Positions 55,962 through 64,000 of a stretch of DNA of 64,000 nucleotides are shown here, in pieces; position 1 is the stretch's first letter, and each line of letters begins with the position of its first letter. The stretch covers positions 818,501 through 882,500 of the forward strand of contig JAPPUL010000081.1 in assembly GCA_026874595.1 (NCBI GenBank), read 5' to 3'. The notes beneath the pieces are model-generated. The model did no database searches. It saw nothing but the letters and a program-made list of their open reading frames with translations, and was not told where the DNA came from. Position numbers and translations under genes: made by a program. This DNA is from Sipunculus nudus (Eukaryota > Annelida > Sipuncula > Golfingiida > Sipunculidae).

Positions 55962-56639
55962 ATGAACAACATTAAAATCAACTTGAAACTTAAACGCAAA
56001 GACTTCTACCTTAAAATCAATATCACTCTACCCACAAAAGGTATAACTGCTTTATTTGGCCCCTCCGGTTCTGGTAAAACTACTTTGCTTCGCTCTATTG
56101 CAGGTTTAGAACAAAGTTGTTTTGGGACCATTACTTTTAATAACTACGTTTGGCTAAATAAAGATAATAATACCTTTGTCCCCACTCACAAAAGAGCTAT
56201 TGGATACGTCTTTCAGGAACCAAGCCTATTCCCTCATATGTCTGTAAAACAAAATATTTTATATGCTTACAAACGAAGACAAATTCATAAGAAAAATTAT
56301 ATGTCATTAAACTATATTATAGAATTACTTGATTTACAAAAGTTGCTAAAAAGAAAACCTAATATGCTCTCAGGCGGCGAACAAAAACGTATTGCCATAG
56401 CTCGAGCTTTAGCCACAAATCCCAATATCTTACTTATGGATGAACCACTAAGCGCTCTTGATTATAATCGTAAAACTCAAATCCTACCACACATACAAAC
56501 TCTACACGAAAAACTTCAAATCCCTATTTTATATGTTACTCACTCTAAAGAGGAAGTAAAGAAACTTGCTCATTTTATTGTAAGACTTGAAAATGGCCAT
56601 GTTAAACATTCTGGCAAGTTTAAACCTTCTCTTCTTTAA
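55962..56639 (+). CDS. modC: Molybdate ABC transporter ATP-binding protein (short form)
   Basis: The 225-residue ATPase has Walker A GPSGSGKTT (about residue 30), a Q-loop, signature LSGGEQKRIAIARA, Walker B ILLMDEPLSALD and H-loop VTHSKEE. Many ModC proteins are about 350 residues with a C-terminal Mop domain that binds molybdate; that part is missing here, and the frame ends cleanly after the ATPase core. It powers uptake with ModAB. Confidence 0.92.
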   Translation: MNNIKINLKLKRKDFYLKINITLPTKGITALFGPSGSGKTTLLRSIAGLEQSCFGTITFNNYVWLNKDNNTFVPTHKRAIGYVFQEPSLFPHMSVKQNILYAYKRRQIHKKNYMSLNYIIELLDLQKLLKRKPNMLSGGEQKRIAIARALATNPNILLMDEPLSALDYNRKTQILPHIQTLHEKLQIPILYVTHSKEEVKKLAHFIVRLENGHVKHSGKFKPSLL

Positions 56640-56762
56640 ACTTTTACCTTCTGCAACCATAAACAATAATCTCTTTATTGGCTACCTATTCTCTACTCAT
56701 ATATCAAAATCTTACCATCTTACCATACTTTTAAAAAAAAAAAGAAAAAATGTTTATATTAA

Positions 56763-57566
56763 ATGTATATTAAATGCACTTTTTATATAATACTTAGAAT
56801 ACTTAGAAAGTTTATTTTCAACAACTTCTTACTAAAACCTATTTTGCCATTCATCCCTTATTATGCTAAAAATATTGGCGAGCAAAATCCAAACATCAGA
56901 GTTAATAAATATTTAAATTACCTAAAAACGAATAATTACTCAATAAAAGACAAAGTTATCATAGAAATCGGTATCGGAACCACCAATAGTACTGCTTATG
57001 CCCTCGTTAAAAATGGTGCTCGGTTTGTTTTTGCATATGAACCTTATGCCCATTTTAATCATAAACTCGATCTAAAACTATTAGAAAATATTTCTTGTAA
57101 TAATATTACTTTAGCTAAAAAGTTTATGTCAAAAGTAAAAAGAATTAAAAATCTAAAAGACATTCAAAATACTTCTATTGAATTAGCCCTCTACTCTTCT
57201 GTCCTTGAACACGTTAAAGACTTGGAAACACTATTTAAAGAACTTATGACTAAATTAACAAAAAATGCCATTATGCTTCATGAGGTTGATTATAAAGACC
57301 ATTTCTTTAAATATCCTTTTCATTTCCTAACTTTCTCAAAAACCATTTGGGATACTCTATTAAATCCTGGAGACCTATATCGAGCAAGATTTAATGACCA
57401 TATTAAGCTATTTGACAGATTAAACCTAAATACAAAAGTCATTCATAAACAAAAGGATAATTTTGAGTTTAGTAAAATCAAAAACTTTATTTCTTCAGAC
57501 TTCGATAAAAATGATAGCGACCTTAATGTTTGCATTGCCACTTTCCTTATATCACAGGATAAATAG
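56763..57566 (+). CDS. SAM-dependent methyltransferase (class I)
   Basis: A 267-residue protein with a Rossmann methyltransferase core: motif I VIIEIGIGTTNSTAYALVKNG (about 65-85), the acidic end of strand 2 (FAYEPY), and YSSVLEHVKDLETLFKELMTKL (about 140) that is typical of class I enzymes. The N-terminal 30 residues are hydrophobic and might touch the membrane. The substrate is unknown. It follows modC at 123 bases with its own AT-rich upstream region. Its 3' end is overlapped by a spurious longer frame of the next gene. Confidence 0.75.
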   Translation: MYIKCTFYIILRILRKFIFNNFLLKPILPFIPYYAKNIGEQNPNIRVNKYLNYLKTNNYSIKDKVIIEIGIGTTNSTAYALVKNGARFVFAYEPYAHFNHKLDLKLLENISCNNITLAKKFMSKVKRIKNLKDIQNTSIELALYSSVLEHVKDLETLFKELMTKLTKNAIMLHEVDYKDHFFKYPFHFLTFSKTIWDTLLNPGDLYRARFNDHIKLFDRLNLNTKVIHKQKDNFEFSKIKNFISSDFDKNDSDLNVCIATFLISQDK

Positions 57567-57693
57567 CATATTTATTTTTTTACCTTTGACTTACATACTC
57601 TTTTTAAATACTTTTTCTTTAAACTTATATGCTAAAGTACTATATTTAGAACAATTTAAAAATACTTTAAAAATACTATGTAAGGAAACACGT

Positions 57694-57945
57694 ATGGAAT
57701 CTCCTAAAATATTTGCACGAAAACCAAAAGTAATGTCACTAACTGCCGGAACCTCTTATGAATGGTGTACTTGCGGCAAAGCCTCAGATGATGCTCAACC
57801 TTTTTGTGATGGCTCTCATGAGGGTAGCAAGTTTATACCTAAAGTATTTTCTCCTGAACAGGATCGTAAAGCCGCTATTTGTATGTGTAAGAATACCCAA
57901 AATCCTCCATACTGCGACGGTTCTCATCGGAAACTTAAAGATTAG
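57694..57945 (+). CDS. CDGSH iron-sulfur domain protein
   Basis: An 84-residue protein with two CDGSH-type motifs: CTCGKASDDAQPFCDGSH (about 22-40) and CMCKNTQNPPYCDGSH (about 62-77). Each should bind a 2Fe-2S cluster with three Cys and one His. A longer frame opens at 57463 inside the methyltransferase gene, but the ATG at 57694 has AAGGA seven bases before it and marks the start of conserved sequence. Tandem CDGSH proteins of this size are common in bacteria; the role is not settled. Confidence 0.9.
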   Translation: MESPKIFARKPKVMSLTAGTSYEWCTCGKASDDAQPFCDGSHEGSKFIPKVFSPEQDRKAAICMCKNTQNPPYCDGSHRKLKD

Positions 57946-58075
57946 TAAAATAGCACAAAAACAAAAAAAGCCATAAAATACAATATATATTATAAGTAGT
58001 ATATTTTTTAATTAGTATATTTTATACATTCGAAAAACTTCCCTATACGTTAATTAGGATGATGAGGGAATGTGA

Positions 58076-58753
58076 TTGCAAAGATATCCATTAAAAATAA
58101 CCTACCTTCAAGAGGCTAAAGATAATACTAAAGAGTTTGCAAAACTTTTAAAAGAGGATAAAGCATACCAAAATCCTTTTGCCGGACAACCTAAATCAAC
58201 TCGTTGGCTAAACGCTATATGCCAGTTCCATAAACCAAATAGGACAGGGTATGGACTTGAGGAAGCAATTGAGAGATTACAGGAAAGCTTTAGTAGCCGT
58301 CAAAAGACTCCCCAAAATAATAAAGAAATAAAAGCTTTGACAAACGCCCTAAATAAACATATAAATAACTGCAAAATAAATAAATACGAGTATGTAGACT
58401 CAAGACATTCTATTTCTAAAAGCTCTAAATTAGCAAAGTTAACACAAAGTCTTGAGCTTGTAGGATGGATATATTGGTTATTGTATCAAACTCTTGATAG
58501 TAAATTAATCGGACTTATAATTAGAAACCCTGAAGACATTATAGAATGGAAATCTGAACTTAGGTATCCTATTATGCAATATTACATTAAAGAACAATAT
58601 AATCTTGTCTTTAAAAACGTAGAAGTTGGGGTTATTGATTATACAACTGGGACTATGGAGTTTATGTCATATACAAATGAAGAAATACAAAACGCATACG
58701 ATATGCTAAAAGTAATATCTGAAGAGATAACAGCTATATTAAAAATACCTTAA
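58076..58753 (+). CDS. Hypothetical protein of 225 residues
   Basis: I do not recognise the family. The chain is soluble, mostly helical, with many Asn, Lys and Gln and a mid segment of alternating helix and turn (LELVGWIYWLLYQTLDSKLIGL, shortened: hydrophobic, around 130-150) that may pack as a core. It starts with TTG; GAGGG (58065-58069) lies six bases before it, and an in-frame stop at 58073 excludes a longer start. The gene is convergent with rmuC. Confidence 0.6.
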   Translation: MQRYPLKITYLQEAKDNTKEFAKLLKEDKAYQNPFAGQPKSTRWLNAICQFHKPNRTGYGLEEAIERLQESFSSRQKTPQNNKEIKALTNALNKHINNCKINKYEYVDSRHSISKSSKLAKLTQSLELVGWIYWLLYQTLDSKLIGLIIRNPEDIIEWKSELRYPIMQYYIKEQYNLVFKNVEVGVIDYTTGTMEFMSYTNEEIQNAYDMLKVISEEITAILKIP

Positions 58754-58782
58754 AGATATAAGCATATGTTAAACAATAATAT

Positions 58783-60048
58783 TCAATCATCTACATCTTC
58801 AAGTGGTAAGCTCTTATTCGTATTAGCTCCTAAACCCTTTAATTTCTCAACCCTCCCAATAACCGAACCACGACCAGTTTTAAGCTTTTTAAGTGCATCA
58901 TTATAACTATCTTCTGCCTGCCCAAGCCGTTTGCCAATCTGTTCCATATCACCTACAAAACCTACTATCTTATCGTATAATCCCCCAGCCTCATCCGCTA
59001 TCTTTTTTGCATTCTTATTTTGTGAGTCAAGCCGCCAAATAGATGATATCGTCTTAAGCATCCCAAATAATGTCGACGGACAAACAATTACTACACCCTT
59101 AGACCATGCATAGCTCAATAAATCCTTATCCTCTCGCATCCCATATTCCGAGGCCAGCATATAAACACCCTCCAACGGTACAAACATTAATACAAAATTA
59201 GGTGAGTTTATATTATCAAGACTTTGGTATTTCGATAAATTATCTATATGTTTTTGTAACGATTGATATATTGCCTCTCGTAAATTCTTTTTCTCAGAAT
59301 CATCATCCGTTGCACAGTATCTATCATAATGCACAAGACTAACTTTTGAGTCTATAACTATATGTCTTTCCTCTGGCAACATTATTACAAAATCAGGTCG
59401 CAAAACCTTCCCATCTTCATTACGTAAATTAAGTCCCTTCCCCTCCTGACTATAATATATCCCCTCCGAAAGACCAGACTCCTCAAGTAATCTCTTAAGA
59501 GCCATCTCACCCCAATTACCCTGCTTCTTTACATCTCCTCTAAGCGCCTTCGTTAAACTCCCTGCCTCCTTACTCATATCTTTCCCTATATCCCTTATAT
59601 GCGATATCTCCCTCTCTATCGTCCCAACTCCCCTATAAAACTCTTTGTGAAACTCTCCAAGTGAATTCCTAAAGGGTTCAAGTAAACGCTTAAGCCCCTC
59701 TTGCGACTTTATACTCTTTTCCTCAAATAGCTTGTTTGCTATGTTTTCAAATTCAAGACGTGAGCTCTTTTGTATCTCTTCTATATCTCGCTTGTGCTCT
59801 TTTATCCTTAAATCCAAATTATTACGCTCCGCCTCAAGCAAGATATTCTTCTCCCGACTTGCCCTTAACTCCTCCTCAAGAGATTCCACTTTCTCATTAT
59901 CTTCCCTCATATCTAAAATCGCCTTATCCCGTGCCTCCTCTGCTTTACGTACCCCAAGTCGCGATACATAATAGCCTATAAAAATACCTAGCAAAATACC
60001 TAAAACCAAACCAAGTAATAATTGTAAGCTTATTGTAATATCTTCCAT
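58783..60048 (-). CDS. rmuC: DNA recombination protein RmuC
   Basis: The 421-residue protein has an N-terminal membrane helix (about 8-28), a coiled coil (35-110) and the RmuC nuclease-like domain: GNWGEMALKRLLEESGL (about 178), LRPDFVIMLPEERHIVIDSKVSL (about 214-238) with the PD-(D/E)XK-like Asp and Glu/Lys pattern, and YAWSKGVVIVCPSTLFGML. RmuC limits recombination at inverted repeats, which is of interest in a genome with many duplications. Confidence 0.93.
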   Translation of the reverse strand: MEDITISLQLLLGLVLGILLGIFIGYYVSRLGVRKAEEARDKAILDMREDNEKVESLEEELRASREKNILLEAERNNLDLRIKEHKRDIEEIQKSSRLEFENIANKLFEEKSIKSQEGLKRLLEPFRNSLGEFHKEFYRGVGTIEREISHIRDIGKDMSKEAGSLTKALRGDVKKQGNWGEMALKRLLEESGLSEGIYYSQEGKGLNLRNEDGKVLRPDFVIMLPEERHIVIDSKVSLVHYDRYCATDDDSEKKNLREAIYQSLQKHIDNLSKYQSLDNINSPNFVLMFVPLEGVYMLASEYGMREDKDLLSYAWSKGVVIVCPSTLFGMLKTISSIWRLDSQNKNAKKIADEAGGLYDKIVGFVGDMEQIGKRLGQAEDSYNDALKKLKTGRGSVIGRVEKLKGLGANTNKSLPLEDVDD

Positions 60049-60318
60049 AGCGAAATACTCCTTCTATTAATCATATTAAAACCTCCCACAAACCCCCTAC
60101 CTCCCTTTTAATATAACTTTTTTATCTCAGCTTAATCTATCTCTTATATTTTATTTTTAATCGGACGGCTTAACTAACTCGCTTTTTAGACTTTACTAAA
60201 CTCAATGTGTCTCTTCCCCTTGCTTTAATGCCTACAAACCATTCCCAAATGCATATCCTTAAAAGCAATAAAAACCTTCTGCCACTACCACTACCCCCTA
60301 CCCCCTACTCTAAGTTAA

Positions 60319-60843
60319 TCAGTATCTAAGCTTTATCTTTATAGATTGATAAGTACCTAGATCAAAAGCTGCGTTTTTGTAACTCGGTGGACCAAATGTC
60401 CCAAGCGCCCCTCGACTAAATCCATAGCCTTCCTTCGGAATACCAAAAATCCCTGTGTCAAGCTTTTCATTCTCATTTGCATCGTGATACGCCGCAACCG
60501 CATACTTACCCAATTTAAGTCCTTTGAACTGCACTTCTACACTAGAAACTTTAGCTGCTATTAATTGGCCTTTGTAAGATTTTGTCTCATCTGGCCACCC
60601 CTCATCTTGATTATAAAGACCTATTCGGATATTACCCAAGGCACTCTCTATCCCTTCTACACTAACAGTCAGATCATATGTCTTATCAGACACAACCACA
60701 AAATCTTGTCCCCGTAAATTAGCTTTTGTATTCGCATTTGTATCTTTTATACTTAAATGCACTAAAAGAACTGCAAATACTAATATTGACATTGTTTTCA
60801 TCTTTGTTTTCATCTTTGTTTTCATCTTTGTTTTCATCTCCAT
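60319..60843 (-). CDS. DUF2141-domain exported protein
   Basis: A 174-residue protein with a signal peptide (hydrophobic region about 19-31) and a DUF2141 domain: TVSVEGIESALGNIRIGLYNQDEGWPD, and KYAVAAYHDANENEKLDTGIFGIPKEGYGFS. DUF2141 proteins are exported and of unknown role. The N-terminus repeats Met-Lys-Thr-Lys, encoded by a 12-bp DNA repeat (60793-60834) that brings four in-frame ATG codons before the signal peptide. Confidence 0.85.
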   Translation of the reverse strand: MEMKTKMKTKMKTKMKTMSILVFAVLLVHLSIKDTNANTKANLRGQDFVVVSDKTYDLTVSVEGIESALGNIRIGLYNQDEGWPDETKSYKGQLIAAKVSSVEVQFKGLKLGKYAVAAYHDANENEKLDTGIFGIPKEGYGFSRGALGTFGPPSYKNAAFDLGTYQSIKIKLRY

Positions 60844-61464
60844 TAATTGATCTTTAATTATTGATATTAAACTAATAAAATCAATATTTGAACAATATTT
60901 GAATAAGTATAACTCTTGATAAGCACTTTTACAAGAATTTTTATTTTTGTATATTTGTTCGGTTTATAGAGACTTAGGCAGTATGCCTTCTGGAGAGCTT
61001 TTATAATAAAAAAACAAGAAATTAGGTTTTATAAACCTAATCCCTTGTTTTACTTGATAATTAAAGGAGTTTCGTACATTAGCTTCTAACACTTATTTTA
61101 ACATTGTAACATCTACTTTTTTTCTTTTTTTTTACTCTTTCTTTATTATTTACAATTATCTTAATATACTTAAGATACAATCCCCTCCTATTTAATAGAT
61201 AAAAAGAAGAGGATTGTTTTTACGATAAGGAGGAAGACTTTGTTAATCCTTTAACTGCCTCTTTCGTAGTTTGGTTGAGTGTTTCCTTTTTGTTAGGCTA
61301 TATTGGAAACACTAAATCTCTATTTTAGCCTCAACTTTATTTAACTTTTTTAGACGCCTTATGCCCTATCTGAGACTATCTTTCTACAATCCTTATCCTT
61401 ATCCTTTATAAAAAACACCTACTTTATTTAAGTTTTTTTTAACCCTTATTTTTTTTAAAACCTT
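60844..61464. other. Gene-poor spacer with two large hairpins
   Basis: No coding frame of note. A strong hairpin spans 61011-61051: AAAACAAG and ATTAGGTTT pair with AAACCTAAT and CTTGTTTT around a three-base loop, with a short internal loop. It could stop transcription on both strands. A second inverted repeat AGTGTTTCC (61278-61286) / GGAAACACT (61305-61313) follows a GGAGG (61230-61234). The second part is a possible small RNA or leader, not identified. Confidence 0.55.
61011..61051. terminator. Strong bidirectional terminator-like hairpin
   Basis: Arms of 8 and 9 bp (17 bp in total) flank an internal 2-base loop and a 3-base end loop; poly-A before and poly-T within the right end act as U-tract on either strand. 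It lies between the DUF2141 gene (transcribed leftwards) and the acylphosphatase gene (rightwards). Confidence 0.7.
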
Positions 61465-61500
61465 TTGTTTAATCTTGATTTTACTATTATGTATTTTAGT

Positions 61501-61785
61501 ATGGCTACTATGTTAATTTTAGAAGGTATAGTTCAAGGCGTTGGCTGTAGACATTATTGTTCTTTATATGCTAAGGAGCTAAAGATAAAAGGTTCTGCAT
61601 CAAACCTTAAAAACGGCTGTGTAAAACTTGTTTTGCTATCTGATAACCAAGATAGTATCTCAAACATTATCTTTGCTCTAAAAAATAATACTAAACAATT
61701 TTCATTTCACGGTCATATCAAAACCATTCGCACTTACAATAATATTGATGACAAATATGCTCATTTTGGCGATTACACTTTTTAG
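61501..61785 (+). CDS. Acylphosphatase-like protein
   Basis: The frame is open from 61465, but the family core begins near ATG 61501 (MATMLILEG). The motif GIVQGVGCRHYC holds the phosphate-binding loop and catalytic Arg, and SASNLKNGCVKLVL holds the catalytic Asn. Length (94 residues) is normal for acylphosphatase, which hydrolyses acyl phosphates such as acetyl phosphate. The FR of the usual GVGFR is CR here. No ribosome binding site is seen; ATG 61489 is an alternative. Confidence 0.8.
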   Translation: MATMLILEGIVQGVGCRHYCSLYAKELKIKGSASNLKNGCVKLVLLSDNQDSISNIIFALKNNTKQFSFHGHIKTIRTYNNIDDKYAHFGDYTF

Positions 61786-61848
61786 CTTAGTAATACCTTT
61801 TTTTAGTATATTTATATCTAATTCTTTATTTGTCTTGGAGGCCTTTTA

Positions 61849-62397
61849 GTGAAAAGAAAAATACACTTCATTCGTAGAGTATCTTATAGTGTTCTTGGCT
61901 TAATAGTTTTGCTATTCCTTTTTATTGTTTATCTTGGAGCTTTTCAAACTGTTTCTTTTATTGAAAAGGATATTGGTCCTTATACTCTTATCTTTAATCA
62001 AAATAAAGGCAATTACGACAAAACAGGTACCATTATAGAAGAAGTTGGCAAACAAATTAAAAAGAAGTATAATATCGAATGTATGGTTGGTTTTGGCATC
62101 TTTTATGACAACCCGAGGCAAGTTAAAGTTGAAGATTTAAGAAGTGATACAGGATGCATAATTCAAGAAACTGATCTTGATAAGATTAAGGACAATATAG
62201 AGGTCAATAACTTCAAACGTCGCAAATTCCTAGTCGCTCAATTCCCTTACAAAAATAAATTCTCTATCCTAGTTGGCATGATTAAAGTATATCCCCTAAT
62301 TCAAGACAAAATCGAAACCGATAACTTTAAAATAGAGTTTATGATGGAGATTTACGATAAGAAAAATGATCTAATCTTATACCTAATACCTGCTTAG
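61849..62397 (+). CDS. Membrane-anchored GyrI-like small-molecule-binding domain protein
   Basis: A 182-residue protein with an N-terminal membrane helix (residues 13-33) and a GyrI/AraC-effector-like domain: IGPYTLIFNQNKGNYDKTG (about 42-60), VGFGIFYDNPRQVKVEDLRSDTGCII (about 80-105), and a final strand. The family binds small ligands; similar anchored proteins occur in Leptospira-like and other bacteria. Start GTG, with GGAGG seven bases before it. It is directly upstream of murD (16-base gap) and may be cotranscribed. Confidence 0.75.
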   Translation: MKRKIHFIRRVSYSVLGLIVLLFLFIVYLGAFQTVSFIEKDIGPYTLIFNQNKGNYDKTGTIIEEVGKQIKKKYNIECMVGFGIFYDNPRQVKVEDLRSDTGCIIQETDLDKIKDNIEVNNFKRRKFLVAQFPYKNKFSILVGMIKVYPLIQDKIETDNFKIEFMMEIYDKKNDLILYLIPA

Positions 62398-62413
62398 ATA
62401 GAGAAAAGAGCAT

Positions 62414-63799
62414 ATGAGCTTTATGGATAGGCAATTCCTAAATTCTTTGCAGAATGAGCATATCCTTATAGCAGGAGCTTGCGGCTTAACAGGTTTGGCT
62501 TTACTTTCCTTTTTATCTTCTAATAAGATTAATAAAATATCACTTTATGATATTAAAGACCTTAAGCATATTAAAAACTCCATAAAACATATTAATAATA
62601 AAGAATGTATTAAAAAGATATTCTCACAAGGCCAAACACCATATTTAGGGGATATAGATAGAATCATTATAAGCCCGGGTGTGCCTTTCAAAAACACTTT
62701 CATTCAAAATGCTTTGAATATAGGTATTGCTGTTAATACCGAAGTGGAACTTGCAACTATGCTATGCCCAAGTAAAAACCTTATCGGAGTAACAGGCACA
62801 GATGGTAAATCTACTGTCGTAACTCTTTTATACCATATCCTTAAACAAAAAATACCTATTAAAGACCTAAAACTTGGCGGCAATATAGGAACCCCTTTTA
62901 TATCGTTTGTCCAGGAGCTAACTCCTAAATCTACTGTAATCCTTGAGCTTAGTAGTTATATGTTAGAAGGCAAGCCCATACCCTTAAAAACCGCTTGCTT
63001 GCTTAATATCGCAAAAGATCATTTGGACCGTTACGACTCCTTTAATGATTACATTAAAGCTAAACAAAATATCTTTTTAGGGCAGTCCCAAAACGATAAC
63101 GCTATTATTAATAAAGACGATGCAAACTCAAAAACTGTTTTAAATAACATAAAATCTAAGATTACATTCTTTAGTATGCAAGATAAAAGTGCCGACATCT
63201 TCCTAAAAGACAATACCATCTACCTAAAAGGGCAAAGTATTTTATCTATTAAAAACCTACCTCTTAAAGGCACTCATAAAGAAAATATCCTAGCAGCATG
63301 TGCATGCGCACTACTCCACAATGCATCTTCAAACGATATAGAAACTGGATTAAAGGACTTTAGAGGACTTGAACACAGATGTGAGCATATAGATATTATA
63401 AATGGAGTTACATTTATAAACGACAGCAAAGCAACAACGGTACAAGCAGTTAAAAAAGCACTGACTGACAAACAAAATGTTATACTACTGATGGGCGGAC
63501 GCAATAAGAATCTTGATCTTGGCTCACTAAAAGATGATATAAATTATAATGTTAAGGCTCTAATATTATATGGAGAATCAAAAGACATCTTAAAAAAAAC
63601 CCTTAAGCATCATAATACCTACATACAAGAGAAACTCCAAAATGCCTTCCAAAAAGCTATTAATATCGCAAAAGAAGACGATATAATAATGTTGTCCCCT
63701 GCGTGTACAAGCTTTGATCAATTTAAAGATTACAAAGAACGTGGAACTTACTTTAAAAGGCTTGTAAAAGAGTATAAAAGAAGTATAGAAGACGTATAA
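62414..63799 (+). CDS. murD: UDP-N-acetylmuramoylalanine--D-glutamate ligase
   Basis: MurD adds D-Glu to UDP-MurNAc-L-Ala in peptidoglycan synthesis. The 461-residue chain has a Rossmann N-terminal domain, the ATP loop GVTGTDGKST (about 125), NIAKDHLDRYDSFNDYIKAKQNIF (about 198), NDSKATT (about 337) and the C-terminal MGGRNKNLD block. ATG 62423 is an alternative start. ftsW follows after 20 bases, so this is part of a division/cell-wall cluster. Confidence 0.96.
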   Translation: MSFMDRQFLNSLQNEHILIAGACGLTGLALLSFLSSNKINKISLYDIKDLKHIKNSIKHINNKECIKKIFSQGQTPYLGDIDRIIISPGVPFKNTFIQNALNIGIAVNTEVELATMLCPSKNLIGVTGTDGKSTVVTLLYHILKQKIPIKDLKLGGNIGTPFISFVQELTPKSTVILELSSYMLEGKPIPLKTACLLNIAKDHLDRYDSFNDYIKAKQNIFLGQSQNDNAIINKDDANSKTVLNNIKSKITFFSMQDKSADIFLKDNTIYLKGQSILSIKNLPLKGTHKENILAACACALLHNASSNDIETGLKDFRGLEHRCEHIDIINGVTFINDSKATTVQAVKKALTDKQNVILLMGGRNKNLDLGSLKDDINYNVKALILYGESKDILKKTLKHHNTYIQEKLQNAFQKAINIAKEDDIIMLSPACTSFDQFKDYKERGTYFKRLVKEYKRSIEDV

Positions 63800-63819
63800 A
63801 AAGACCTATTTATAAATTA

Positions 63820-64000
63820 ATGAAATATATTGACATAAAAATCTTCACAACGACATTCATCCTAATTGCAATAAGCATAGCATTTATGTATGGTTCTAGT
63901 GCAAAGGTAGCACAACGTCTTAATCTAGCTGATACCTACTTTCTAACTCGACAGTTAATATACGGCCTCATATCGGTAATATTAATTTTATTTATTGCCC
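63820..64000 (+). CDS. ftsW: FtsW/RodA-family protein, 5' part
   Basis: The first 60 codons reach the window edge. They encode a membrane protein start with a helix (FTTTFILIAISIAFMYGSSA) and the motif ADTYFLTRQLIYG, which matches the first loop of FtsW (YFLxRQL). Position after murD supports FtsW, the septal peptidoglycan polymerase, over RodA. The rest is beyond the window. Confidence 0.85.
   Translation, partial: MKYIDIKIFTTTFILIAISIAFMYGSSAKVAQRLNLADTYFLTRQLIYGLISVILILFIA

Noticed and set aside
57463-57693. Longer start for the CDGSH protein
   Set aside because: This part overlaps the methyltransferase gene in another frame, is not family-like, and the ATG at 57694 has a good ribosome binding site.

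Overview
The window is a 64 kb piece of an AT-rich bacterial chromosome. Several traits lean towards a spirochaete or a similar host-associated lineage: many lipoproteins with relaxed lipoboxes, a FapA-type polymer-rich DUF342 protein carrying an N-terminal Jag_N-like domain, RNase Y, a TctABC-type transporter and a PilZ protein. No single marker settles this, so the lineage is an inference. Core genes (gatA, trpS, glmS, rny, rsmG-parA-parB, murD-ftsW, hup, accB) show it is chromosomal.

Region 1 (1-4.7 kb, + strand): the end of a TctC binding protein, TctA, TctB, a D-2-hydroxyacid dehydrogenase and an Ldh_2-family dehydrogenase. This gene set and order recalls the known sulfolactate uptake and racemisation genes slcHFG-slcC-comC. 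The end of the last gene has been copied eight times into a 1.5 kb repeat array (4696-6237). Region 2 (6.4-19.8 kb, + strand): seven intact GLUG-repeat lipoprotein genes and one truncated copy. They share 5' modules, 3' hairpins and identical internal repeats, and several tandem repeats lie between them. It looks like a recombining surface-antigen family.

Region 3 (20.2-30 kb, mostly - strand): a LysR regulator, PilZ protein, an McrB_N/NucS-like nuclease, glmS, trpS, glgC, a small ParB-like protein and an unusual ATP-grasp/FMN-dehydrogenase fusion. gatA and rny follow on the + strand. Region 4 (33-40 kb, - strand): a candidate signalling cassette consisting of an exported protein, a sigma-70-like factor with two C-terminal HTH segments, a 148-residue protein and a TPR-CHAT protease-like protein. 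A GlnD-like HD protein without a nucleotidyltransferase domain lies upstream. The sigma/small protein/TPR-CHAT trio resembles in parts the protease-substrate-sigma arrangement known from type III-E CRISPR (Craspase), but no CRISPR component is present here. It is the best candidate for an undescribed system.

Region 5 (40-64 kb): SlyD-like lipoprotein, accB, hup, a YghO-like acetyltransferase, two small exported proteins (one with a duplicated tail), class I aldolase, fapA, parB-parA-rsmG, a malic enzyme with a phosphotransacetylase-like domain, tRNA-Asn, modABC, a methyltransferase, a CDGSH protein, rmuC, a DUF2141 protein, acylphosphatase, a GyrI-like protein, murD and the start of ftsW. Two threads run through the window: short tandem repeats (8-29 bp) in many intergenic regions, and larger tandem duplications of gene ends (comC, the last GLUG gene, the 44.5 kb gene). 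Both suggest a genome with very active slippage or unequal recombination. Positions and motifs were read by eye; no similarity search was run.
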